DNA from: Henricia sp. BOLD:AAB3569
Lineage: Eukaryota > Echinodermata > Asteroidea > Spinulosida > Echinasteridae
Assembly (NCBI GenBank): GCA_037783545.1
Contig: JBBELK010000813.1
Coordinates: 62,001 to 126,000 of the forward strand
Length of the DNA: 64,000 nucleotides
Direction of reading: 5' to 3'
In this document: one piece after another, positions 24,802 to 36,396 of the stretch
Numbering within the stretch: the stretch's first letter is position 1
How the letters are laid out: each line of letters opens with the position of its first letter
Position numbers and translations under genes: made by a program
The notes under the pieces: model-generated
Seen by the model: only the letters and a program-made list of their open reading frames with translations
What the model was told of the DNA's origin: nothing
The model's database searches: none

Positions 24802-25693
24802 TAAACTATCTATATTGCGCACTTGTCATAACAAATTGACAGACTTTCGCCGGGAAATGGCAGAGAAATTTCAAAGTTTAGAAAAAACTGGGTTGAGGCT
24901 TCCTGACTGCTCTCACGCAAACCGTGGCTGTTTGTAAACACCTCTTTGGGGTACTCCTGAGTTGTGCGCATGCTCAGTCATTCGGACTGTCGTTAACGCA
25001 CCGCAGTTTGGCTCGGCAATTTGGTCAAAGTGTGGTCCAAACGTCGGCAAATTTGGAGGTCGAAAAATGTTCCGACGAACTTTAAATTTTGCATGCCCTA
25101 AACTCTCTATATTGCGCACTTGTCATACAAAATTGACAGACTTTCGCCGGGAAATGGCAGAGAAATTTCAAAGTTTAGAAAAAACTGGGTTGAGGCTTCC
25201 TGACTGCTCTCACGCAAACCGTGGCTGTCTGTACACACCTCTTTGGGGTACTCCTGAGTTGTGCGCATGCTCAGTCATTCGGACTGTCGTTAACGCACCG
25301 CAGTTTGGCTCGGCAATTTGGTCAAAGTGTGGTCCAAACATCGGCAAATTTGGAGGTCGAAAAATGTTCCGACGAACTTCAAATTTTGCATGCCCTAAAC
25401 TCTCTATATTGCGCACTTGTCATAAAAAAATTGACAGACTTTCGCCGGGAAATGGCAGAGAAATTTCAAAGTTTAGATAAAACTGGGTTGAGGCTTCCTG
25501 ACTGCTCTTACGCAAACCGTGGCTGTCTGTACACACCTCTTTGGGGTACTCCTGAGTTGTGCGCATGCTCAGTCATTCGGACTGTCGTTAACGCACCGCA
25601 GTTTGGCTCGGCAATTTGGTCAAAGTGTGGTCCAAACGTCGGCAAATTTGGAGGTCGAAAAATGTTCCGACGAACTTCAAATTTTGCATGCCC
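24802..25693. repeat. Stop-bearing three-monomer module, copy 2 of 7
   Basis: It has the same three monomer types as 23613-24504. The first monomer additionally carries AAACTATC and CATAACAAA. Confidence 0.9.
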
Positions 25694-27477
25694 TAAACTC
25701 TCTATATTGCGCACTTGTCATAAAAAATTGACAGACTTTCGCCGGGAAATGGCAGAGAAATTTCAAAGTTTAGAAAAAACTGGGTTGAGGCTTCCTGACT
25801 GTTCTCACGCAAACCGTGGCTGTCTGTACACACCTCTTTGGGGTACTCCTGAGTTGTGCGCATGCTCAGTCATTCGGACTGTCGTTAACGCACCGCAGTT
25901 TGGCTCGGCAATTTGGTCAAAGTGTGGTCCAAACGTCGGCAAATTTGGAGGTCGAAAAATGTTCCGACGAACTTCAAATTGTGCATGCCCTAAACTATCT
26001 ATATTGCGCACTTGTCATAAAAAATTGACAGACTTTCGCCGGGAAATGGCAGAGAAATTTCAAAGTTTAGAAAAAACTGGGTTGAGGCTTCCTGACTGCT
26101 CTCACGCAAACCGTGGCTGTCTGTACACACCTCTTTGGGGTACTCCTGAGTTGTGCGCATGCTCAGTCATTCGGACTGTCGTTAACGCACCGCAGTTTGG
26201 CTCGGCAATTTGGTCAAAGTGTGGTCCAAACATCGGCAAATTTGGAGGTCGAAAAATGTTCCGACGAACTTCAAATTTTGCATGCCCTAAACTCTCTATA
26301 TTGCGCACTTGTCATAAAAAAATTGACAGACTTTCGCCGGGAAATGGCAGAGAAATTTCAAAGTTTAGATAAAACTGGGTTGAGGCTTCCTGACTGCTCT
26401 TACGCAAACCGTGGCTGTCTGTACACACCTCTTTGGGGTACTCCTGAGTTGTGCGCATGCTCAGTCATTCGGACTGTCGTTAACGCACCGCAGTTTGGCT
26501 CGGCAATTTGGTCAAAGTGTGGTCCAAACATCGGCAAATTTGGAGGTCGAAAAATGTTCCGACGAACTTCAAATTTTGCATGCCCTAAACTCTCTATATT
26601 GCGCACTTGTCATAAAAAAATTGACAGACTTTCGCCGGGAAATGGCAGAGAAATTTCAAAGTTTAGATAAAACTGGGTTGAGGCTTCCTGACTGCTCTTA
26701 CGCAAACCGTGGCTGTCTGTACACACCTCTTTGGGGTACTCCTGAGTTGTGCGCATGCTCAGTCATTCGGACTGTCGTTAACGCACCGCAGTTTGGCTCG
26801 GCAATTTGGTCAAAGTGTGGTCCAAACGTCGGCAAATTTGGAGCTCGAAAAATTTTCCGACGAACTTCAAATTTTGCATGCCCTAAACTCTCTATATTGC
26901 GCACTTGTCATAAAAAATTGACAGACTTTCGCCGGGAAATGGCAGAGAAATTTCAAAGTTTAGAAAAAACTGGGTTGAGGCTTCCTGACTGCTCTCACGC
27001 AAACCGTGGCTGTCTGTACACACCTCTTTGGGGTACTCCTGAGTTGTGCGCATGCTCAGTCATTCGGACTGTCGTTAACGCACCGCAGTTTGGCTCGGCA
27101 ATTTGGTCAAAGTGTGGTCCAAACGTCGGCAAATTTGGAGGTCGAAAAATGTTCCGACGAACTTCAAATTTTGCATGCCCTACACTATCTATAAGGCGCA
27201 CTTGTCATAAAAAATTGACAGACTTTCGCCGGGAAATGGCAGAGAAATTTCAAAGTTTAGAAAAAACTGGGTTGAGGCTTCCTGACTGCTCTCACGCAAA
27301 CCGTGGCTGTCTGTACACACCTCTTTGGGGTACTCCTGAGTTGTGCGCATGCTCAGTCATTCGGACTGTCGTTAACGCACCGCAGTTTGGCTCGGCAATT
27401 TGGTCAAAGTGTGGTCCAAACGTCGGCAAATTTGGAGGTCGAAAAATGTTCCGACGAACTTCAAATTTTGCATGCCC
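25694..27477. repeat. Six-monomer block, left copy (pair of 33423-35206)
   Basis: The order is: AATTGTGC monomer, AAACTATC + ACATCGGC, two successive TAGATAAAAC monomers (the first with ACATCGGC, the second with GAGCTCGAAAAATTTTCC), a near-consensus monomer, and a monomer beginning TACACTATCTATAAGG. The same order recurs 7729 bp downstream. Confidence 0.85.
26586..27477. repeat. GAGCTCG / plain / TACACTATC module, copy 1 of 4
   Basis: The first monomer has TAGATAAAAC and GAGCTCGAAAAATTTTCC, the second is near consensus, and the third starts with four substitutions in 13 bp (consensus positions 3, 7, 14 and 15). Further copies are at 30451-31342, 34315-35206 and 35505-36396. Confidence 0.88.
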
Positions 27478-27774
27478 TAAACTATCTATATTGCGCACTT
27501 GTCATAAAAAATTGACAGACTTTCGCCGGGAAATGGCAGAGAAATTTCAAAGTTTAGAAAAAACTGGGTTGAGGCTTCCTGACTGCTCTCACGCAAACCG
27601 TGGCTGTCTGTACACACCTCTTTGGGGTACTCCTGAGTTGTGCGCATGCTCAGTCATTCGGACTGTCGTTAACGCACCGCAGTTTGGCTCGGCAATTTGG
27701 TCAAAGTGTGGTCCAAACGTCGGCAAATTTGGAGGTCGAAAAATGTTCCGACGAACTTCAAATTTTGCATGCCC

Positions 27775-28666
27775 TAAACTCTCTATATTGCGCACTTGTC
27801 ATAAAAAATTGACAGACTTTCGCCGGGAAATGGCAGAGAAATTTCAAAGTTTAGAAAAAACTGGGTTGAGGCTTCCTGACTGCTCTCACGCAAACCGTGG
27901 CTGTTTGTAAACACCTCTTTGGGGTACTCCTGAGTTGTGCGCATGCTCAGTCATTCGGACTGTCGTTAACGCACCGCAGTTTGGCTCGGCAATTTGGTCA
28001 AAGTGTGGTCCAAACGTCGGCAAATTTGGAGGTCGAAAAATGTTCCGACGAACTTTAAATTTTGCATGCCCTAAACTCTCTATATTGCGCACTTGTCATA
28101 CAAAATTGACAGACTTTCGCCGGGAAATGGCAGAGAAATTTCAAAGTTTAGAAAAAACTGGGTTGAGGCTTCCTGACTGCTCTCACGCAAACCGTGGCTG
28201 TCTGTACACACCTCTTTGGGGTACTCCTGAGTTGTGCGCATGCTCAGTCATTCGGACTGTCGTTAACGCACCGCAGTTTGGCTCGGCAATTTGGTCAAAG
28301 TGTGGTCCAAACATCGGCAAATTTGGAGGTCGAAAAATGTTCCGACGAACTTCAAATTTTGCATGCCCTAAACTCTCTATATTGCGCACTTGTCATAAAA
28401 AAATTGACAGACTTTCGCCGGGAAATGGCAGAGAAATTTCAAAGTTTAGATAAAACTGGGTTGAGGCTTCCTGACTGCTCTTACGCAAACCGTGGCTGTC
28501 TGTACACACCTCTTTGGGGTACTCCTGAGTTGTGCGCATGCTCAGTCATTCGGACTGTCGTTAACGCACCGCAGTTTGGCTCGGCAATTTGGTCAAAGTG
28601 TGGTCCAAACGTCGGCAAATTTGGAGGTCGAAAAATGTTCCGACGAACTTCAAATTTTGCATGCCC
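27775..28666. repeat. Stop-bearing three-monomer module, copy 3 of 7
   Basis: It has the same marker order as 23613-24504. It starts a larger duplication: 23613-26287 and 27775-30450 share nine monomers in order at an offset of 4162-4163 bp. Differences include C at 24716, T versus C in the CTGYTCTTACG stretch (near 24315/28477), and one extra A in a tract of the monomer at 28667. Confidence 0.9.
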
Positions 28667-28964
28667 TAAACTCTCTATATTGCGCACTTGTCATAAAAAA
28701 TTGACAGACTTTCGCCGGGAAATGGCAGAGAAATTTCAAAGTTTAGAAAAAAACTGGGTTGAGGCTTCCTGACTGCTCTCACGCAAACCGTGGCTGTCTG
28801 TACACACCTCTTTGGGGTACTCCTGAGTTGTGCGCATGCTCAGTCATTCGGACTGTCGTTAACGCACCGCAGTTTGGCTCGGCAATTTGGTCAAAGTGTG
28901 GTCCAAACGTCGGCAAATTTGGAGGTCGAAAAATGTTCCGACGAACTTCAAATTTTGCATGCCC

Positions 28965-29856
28965 TAAACTATCTATATTGCGCACTTGTCATAACAAATT
29001 GACAGACTTTCGCCGGGAAATGGCAGAGAAATTTCAAAGTTTAGAAAAAACTGGGTTGAGGCTTCCTGACTGCTCTCACGCAAACCGTGGCTGTTTGTAA
29101 ACACCTCTTTGGGGTACTCCTGAGTTGTGCGCATGCTCAGTCATTCGGACTGTCGTTAACGCACCGCAGTTTGGCTCGGCAATTTGGTCAAAGTGTGGTC
29201 CAAACGTCGGCAAATTTGGAGGTCGAAAAATGTTCCGACGAACTTTAAATTTTGCATGCCCTAAACTCTCTATATTGCGCACTTGTCATACAAAATTGAC
29301 AGACTTTCGCCGGGAAATGGCAGAGAAATTTCAAAGTTTAGAAAAAACTGGGTTGAGGCTTCCTGACTGCTCTCACGCAAACCGTGGCTGTCTGTACACA
29401 CCTCTTTGGGGTACTCCTGAGTTGTGCGCATGCTCAGTCATTCGGACTGTCGTTAACGCACCGCAGTTTGGCTCGGCAATTTGGTCAAAGTGTGGTCCAA
29501 ACATCGGCAAATTTGGAGGTCGAAAAATGTTCCGACGAACTTCAAATTTTGCATGCCCTAAACTCTCTATATTGCGCACTTGTCATAAAAAAATTGACAG
29601 ACTTTCGCCGGGAAATGGCAGAGAAATTTCAAAGTTTAGATAAAACTGGGTTGAGGCTTCCTGACTGCTCTTACGCAAACCGTGGCTGTCTGTACACACC
29701 TCTTTGGGGTACTCCTGAGTTGTGCGCATGCTCAGTCATTCGGACTGTCGTTAACGCACCGCAGTTTGGCTCGGCAATTTGGTCAAAGTGTGGTCCAAAC
29801 GTCGGCAAATTTGGAGGTCGAAAAATGTTCCGACGAACTTCAAATTTTGCATGCCC
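28965..29856. repeat. Stop-bearing three-monomer module, copy 4 of 7
   Basis: It has the same marker order, including AAACTATC and CATAACAAA in the first monomer, matching the copy at 24802. Confidence 0.9.
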
Positions 29857-30450
29857 TAAACTCTCTATATTGCGCACTTGTCATAAAAAATTGACAGACT
29901 TTCGCCGGGAAATGGCAGAGAAATTTCAAAGTTTAGAAAAAACTGGGTTGAGGCTTCCTGACTGTTCTCACGCAAACCGTGGCTGTCTGTACACACCTCT
30001 TTGGGGTACTCCTGAGTTGTGCGCATGCTCAGTCATTCGGACTGTCGTTAACGCACCGCAGTTTGGCTCGGCAATTTGGTCAAAGTGTGGTCCAAACGTC
30101 GGCAAATTTGGAGGTCGAAAAATGTTCCGACGAACTTCAAATTGTGCATGCCCTAAACTATCTATATTGCGCACTTGTCATAAAAAATTGACAGACTTTC
30201 GCCGGGAAATGGCAGAGAAATTTCAAAGTTTAGAAAAAACTGGGTTGAGGCTTCCTGACTGCTCTCACGCAAACCGTGGCTGTCTGTACACACCTCTTTG
30301 GGGTACTCCTGAGTTGTGCGCATGCTCAGTCATTCGGACTGTCGTTAACGCACCGCAGTTTGGCTCGGCAATTTGGTCAAAGTGTGGTCCAAACATCGGC
30401 AAATTTGGAGGTCGAAAAATGTTCCGACGAACTTCAAATTTTGCATGCCC

Positions 30451-31342
30451 TAAACTCTCTATATTGCGCACTTGTCATAAAAAAATTGACAGACTTTCGC
30501 CGGGAAATGGCAGAGAAATTTCAAAGTTTAGATAAAACTGGGTTGAGGCTTCCTGACTGCTCTTACGCAAACCGTGGCTGTCTGTACACACCTCTTTGGG
30601 GTACTCCTGAGTTGTGCGCATGCTCAGTCATTCGGACTGTCGTTAACGCACCGCAGTTTGGCTCGGCAATTTGGTCAAAGTGTGGTCCAAACGTCGGCAA
30701 ATTTGGAGCTCGAAAAATTTTCCGACGAACTTCAAATTTTGCATGCCCTAAACTCTCTATATTGCGCACTTGTCATAAAAAATTGACAGACTTTCGCCGG
30801 GAAATGGCAGAGAAATTTCAAAGTTTAGAAAAAACTGGGTTGAGGCTTCCTGACTGCTCTCACGCAAACCGTGGCTGTCTGTACACACCTCTTTGGGGTA
30901 CTCCTGAGTTGTGCGCATGCTCAGTCATTCGGACTGTCGTTAACGCACCGCAGTTTGGCTCGGCAATTTGGTCAAAGTGTGGTCCAAACGTCGGCAAATT
31001 TGGAGGTCGAAAAATGTTCCGACGAACTTCAAATTTTGCATGCCCTACACTATCTATAAGGCGCACTTGTCATAAAAAATTGACAGACTTTCGCCGGGAA
31101 ATGGCAGAGAAATTTCAAAGTTTAGAAAAAACTGGGTTGAGGCTTCCTGACTGCTCTCACGCAAACCGTGGCTGTCTGTACACACCTCTTTGGGGTACTC
31201 CTGAGTTGTGCGCATGCTCAGTCATTCGGACTGTCGTTAACGCACCGCAGTTTGGCTCGGCAATTTGGTCAAAGTGTGGTCCAAACGTCGGCAAATTTGG
31301 AGGTCGAAAAATGTTCCGACGAACTTTAAATTTTGCATGCCC
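30451..31342. repeat. GAGCTCG / plain / TACACTATC module, copy 2 of 4
   Basis: It has the same three monomers as 26586-27477, but the third also has ACTTTAAAT. Compared with 25694-27477, the preceding TAGATAAAAC + ACATCGGC monomer is missing. Confidence 0.87.
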
Positions 31343-31936
31343 TAAACTCTCTATATTGCGCACTTGTCATACAAAATTTACAGACTTTCGCCGGGAAATG
31401 GCAGAGAAATTTCAAAGTTTAGAAAAAACTGGGTTGAGGCTTCCTGACTGCTCTTACGCAAACCGTGGCTGTCTGTACACACCTCTTTGGGGTACTCCTG
31501 AGTTGTGCGCATGCTCAGTCATTCGGACTGTCGTTAACGCACCGCAGTTTGGCTCGGCAATTTGGTCAAAGTGTGGTCCAAACGTCGGCAAATTTGGAGG
31601 TCGGAAAATGTTCCGACGAACTTCAAATTTTGCATGCCCTAAACTCTCTATATTGCGCACTTGTCATAAAAAATTGACAGACTTTCGCCGGGAAATGGCA
31701 GAGAAATTTCAAAGTTTAGAAAAAACTGGGTTGAGGCTTCCTGACTGCTCTCACGCAAACCGTGGCTGTCTGTACACACCTCTTTGGGGTACTCCTGAGT
31801 TGTGCGCATGCTCAGTCATTCGGACTGTCGTTAACGCACCGCAGTTTGGCTCGGCAATTTGGTCAAAGTGTGGTCCAAACGTCGGCAAATTTGGAGGTCG
31901 AAAAATGTTCCGACGAACTTCAAATTTTGCATGCCC

Positions 31937-33125
31937 TAAACTCTCTATATTGCGCACTTGTCATAAAAAAATTGACAGACTTTCGCCGGGAAATGGCAGA
32001 GAAATTTCAAAGTATAGAAAAAACTGGGTTGAGGCTTCCTGACTGCTCTCACGCAAACCGTGGCTGTCTGTACACACCTCTTTGGGGTACTCCTGAGTTG
32101 TGCGCATGCTCAGTCATTCGGACTGTCGTTAACGCACCGCAGTTTGGCTCGGCAATTTGGTCAAAGTGTGGTCCAAACGTCGGCAAATTTGGAGGTCGAA
32201 AAATGTTCCGACGAACTTAAAATTGTGCATGCCCTAAACTCTCTATATTGCGCACTTGTCATAAAAAATTGACAGACTTTCGCCGGGAAATGGCAGAGAA
32301 ATTTCAAAGTTTAGAAAAAACTGGGTTGAGGCTTCCTGACTGCTCTCACGCAAACCGTGGCTGTCTGTACACACCTCTTTGGGGTACTCCTGAGTTGTGC
32401 GCATGCTCAGTCATTCGGACTGTCGTTAACGCACCGCAGTTTGGCTCGGCAATTTGGTCAAAGTGTGGTCCAAACGTCGGCAAATTTGGAGGTCGAAAAA
32501 TGTTCCGACGAACTTCAAATTTTGCATGCCCTAAACTCTCTATATTGCGCACTTGTCATAAAAAATTGACAGACTTTCGCCGGGAAATGGCAGAGAAATT
32601 TCAAAGTTTAGAAAAAACTGGGTTGAGGCTTCCTGACTGCTCTCACGCAAACCGTGGCTGTCTGTACACACCTCTTTGGGGTACTCCTGAGTTGTGCGCA
32701 TGCTCAATCATTCGGACTGTCGTTAACGCACCGCAGTTTGGCTCGGCAATTTGGTCAAAGTGTGGTCCAAACGTCGGCAAATTTGGAGGTCGAAAAATGT
32801 TCCGACGAACTTCAAATTTTGCATGCCCTAAACTCTCTATATTGCGCACTTGTCATAACAAATTTACAGACTTTCGCCGGGAAATGGAAGAGAAATTTCA
32901 AAGTTTAGAAAAAACTGGGTTGAGGCTTCCTGACTGCTCTCACGCAAACCGTGGCTGTCTGTACACACCTCTTTGGGGTACTCCTGAGTTGTGCGCATGC
33001 TCAATCATTCGGACTGTCGTTAACGCACCGCAGTTTGGCTCGGCAATTTGGTCAAAGTGTGGTCCAAACGTAGGCAAATTTGGAGGTCGAAAAATGTTCC
33101 GACGAACTTCAAATTTTGCATGCCC
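31937..33125. repeat. AGTATAG module with extra monomer, copy 2
   Basis: The first monomer has a 7-base A-tract 1, AGTATAG and ACTTAAAAT (TAA 32218-32220). A near-consensus monomer, a monomer with CTCAATCATT, and a monomer with AACAAATTTAC, ATGGAAG, CTCAATCATT and GTAGGC follow. Confidence 0.8.
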
Positions 33126-33422
33126 TAAACTCTCTATATTGCGCACTTGTCATAAAAAATTGACAGACTTTCGCCGGGAAATGGCAGAGAAATTTCAAAG
33201 TTTAGATAAAACTGGGTTGAGGCTTCCTGACTGCTCTTACGCAAACCGTGGCTGTCTGTACACACCTCTTTGGGGTACTCCTGAGTTGTGCGCATGCTCA
33301 GTCATTCGGACTGTCGTTAACGCACCGCAGTTTGGCTCGGCAATTTGGTCAAAGTGTGGTCCAAACGTCGGCAAATTTGGAGGTCGAAAAATGTTCCGAC
33401 GAACTTCAAATTTTGCATGCCC

Positions 33423-35206
33423 TAAACTCTCTATATTGCGCACTTGTCATAACAAATTGACAGACTTTCGCCGGGAAATGGCAGAGAAATTTCAAAGTTT
33501 AGAAAAAACTGGGTTGAGGCTTCCTGACTGTTCTCACGCAAACCGTGGCTGTCTGTACACACCTCTTTGGGGTACTCCTGAGTTGTGCGCATGCTCAGTC
33601 ATTCGGACTGTCGTTAACGCACCGCAGTTTGGCTCGGCAATTTGGTCAAAGTGTGGTCCAAACGTCGGCAAATTTGGAGGTCGAAAAATGTTCCGACGAA
33701 CTTCAAATTGTGCATGCCCTAAACTATCTATATTGCGCACTTGTCATAAAAAATTGACAGACTTTCGCCGGGAAATGGCAGAGAAATTTCAAAGTTTAGA
33801 AAAAACTGGGTTGAGGCTTCCTGACTGCTCTCACGCAAACCGTGGCTGTCTGTACACACCTCTTTGGGGTACTCCTGAGTTGTGCGCATGCTCAGTCATT
33901 CGGACTGTCGTTAACGCACCGCAGTTTGGCTCGGCAATTTGGTCAAAGTGTGGTCCAAACATCGGCAAATTTGGAGGTCGAAAAATGTTCCGACGAACTT
34001 CAAATTTTGCATGCCCTAAACTCTCTATATTGCGCACTTGTCATAAAAAAATTGACAGACTTTCGCCGGGAAATGGCAGAGAAATTTCAAAGTTTAGATA
34101 AAACTGGGTTGAGGCTTCCTGACTGCTCTTACGCAAACCGTGGCTGTCTGTACACACCTCTTTGGGGTACTCCTGAGTTGTGCGCATGCTCAGTCATTCG
34201 GACTGTCGTTAACGCACCGCAGTTTGGCTCGGCAATTTGGTCAAAGTGTGGTCCAAACATCGGCAAATTTGGAGGTCGAAAAATGTTCCGACGAACTTCA
34301 AATTTTGCATGCCCTAAACTCTCTATATTGCGCACTTGTCATAAAAAAATTGACAGACTTTCGCCGGGAAATGGCAGAGAAATTTCAAAGTTTAGATAAA
34401 ACTGGGTTGAGGCTTCCTGACTGCTCTTACGCAAACCGTGGCTGTCTGTACACACCTCTTTGGGGTACTCCTGAGTTGTGCGCATGCTCAGTCATTCGGA
34501 CTGTCGTTAACGCACCGCAGTTTGGCTCGGCAATTTGGTCAAAGTGTGGTCCAAACGTCGGCAAATTTGGAGCTCGAAAAATTTTCCGACGAACTTCAAA
34601 TTTTGCATGCCCTAAACTCTCTATATTGCGCACTTGTCATAAAAAATTGACAGACTTTCGCCGGGAAATGGCAGAGAAATTTCAAAGTTTAGAAAAAACT
34701 GGGTTGAGGCTTCCTGACTGCTCTCACGCAAACCGTGGCTGTCTGTACACACCTCTTTGGGGTACTCCTGAGTTGTGCGCATGCTCAGTCATTCGGACTG
34801 TCGTTAACGCACCGCAGTTTGGCTCGGCAATTTGGTCAAAGTGTGGTCCAAACGTCGGCAAATTTGGAGGTCGAAAAATGTTCCGACGAACTTCAAATTT
34901 TGCATGCCCTACACTATCTATAAGGCGCACTTGTCATAAAAAATTGACAGACTTTCGCCGGGAAATGGCAGAGAAATTTCAAAGTTTAGAAAAAACTGGG
35001 TTGAGGCTTCCTGACTGCTCTCACGCAAACCGTGGCTGTCTGTACACACCTCTTTGGGGTACTCCTGAGTTGTGCGCATGCTCAGTCATTCGGACTGTCG
35101 TTAACGCACCGCAGTTTGGCTCGGCAATTTGGTCAAAGTGTGGTCCAAACGTCGGCAAATTTGGAGGTCGAAAAATGTTCCGACGAACTTCAAATTTTGC
35201 ATGCCC
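33423..35206. repeat. Six-monomer block, right copy (pair of 25694-27477)
   Basis: It has the same six monomer types in the same order as 25694-27477, offset by 7729 bp. Its first monomer also carries CATAACAAA, which the left copy lacks. Confidence 0.85.
34017..35206. repeat. 1190-bp four-monomer tandem unit, copy 1
   Basis: The order is TAGATAAAAC + ACATCGGC, TAGATAAAAC + GAGCTCG, near-consensus, TACACTATC. The same four monomers follow immediately, so this is a direct tandem duplication of 1190 bp. Confidence 0.88.
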
Positions 35207-36396
35207 TAAACTCTCTATATTGCGCACTTGTCATAAAAAAATTGACAGACTTTCGCCGGGAAATGGCAGAGAAATTTCAAAGTTTAGATAAAACTGGGTT
35301 GAGGCTTCCTGACTGCTCTTACGCAAACCGTGGCTGTCTGTACACACCTCTTTGGGGTACTCCTGAGTTGTGCGCATGCTCAGTCATTCGGACTGTCGTT
35401 AACGCACCGCAGTTTGGCTCGGCAATTTGGTCAAAGTGTGGTCCAAACATCGGCAAATTTGGAGGTCGAAAAATGTTCCGACGAACTTCAAATTTTGCAT
35501 GCCCTAAACTCTCTATATTGCGCACTTGTCATAAAAAAATTGACAGACTTTCGCCGGGAAATGGCAGAGAAATTTCAAAGTTTAGATAAAACTGGGTTGA
35601 GGCTTCCTGACTGCTCTTACGCAAACCGTGGCTGTCTGTACACACCTCTTTGGGGTACTCCTGAGTTGTGCGCATGCTCAGTCATTCGGACTGTCGTTAA
35701 CGCACCGCAGTTTGGCTCGGCAATTTGGTCAAAGTGTGGTCCAAACGTCGGCAAATTTGGAGCTCGAAAAATTTTCCGACGAACTTCAAATTTTGCATGC
35801 CCTAAACTCTCTATATTGCGCACTTGTCATAAAAAATTGACAGACTTTCGCCGGGAAATGGCAGAGAAATTTCAAAGTTTAGAAAAAACTGGGTTGAGGC
35901 TTCCTGACTGCTCTCACGCAAACCGTGGCTGTCTGTACACACCTCTTTGGGGTACTCCTGAGTTGTGCGCATGCTCAGTCATTCGGACTGTCGTTAACGC
36001 ACCGCAGTTTGGCTCGGCAATTTGGTCAAAGTGTGGTCCAAACGTCGGCAAATTTGGAGGTCGAAAAATGTTCCGACGAACTTCAAATTTTGCATGCCCT
36101 ACACTATCTATAAGGCGCACTTGTCATAAAAAATTGACAGACTTTCGCCGGGAAATGGCAGAGAAATTTCAAAGTTTAGAAAAAAATGGGTTGAGGCTTC
36201 CTGACTGCTCTCATGCAAACCGTGGCTGTCTGTACACACCTCTTTGGGGTACTCCTGAGTTGTGCGCATGCTCAGTCATTCGGACTGTCGTTAACGCACC
36301 GCAGTTTGGCTCGGCAATTTGGTCAAAGTGTGGTCCAAACGTCGGCAAATTTGGAGGTCGGAAAATGTTCCGACGAACTTCAAATTTTGCATGCCC
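35207..36396. repeat. 1190-bp four-monomer tandem unit, copy 2
   Basis: It repeats 34017-35206 in order. Its last monomer has private changes: AAAAAATGGG at A-tract 2, CTCATGC, and GTCGGAAAATG. Confidence 0.87.
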
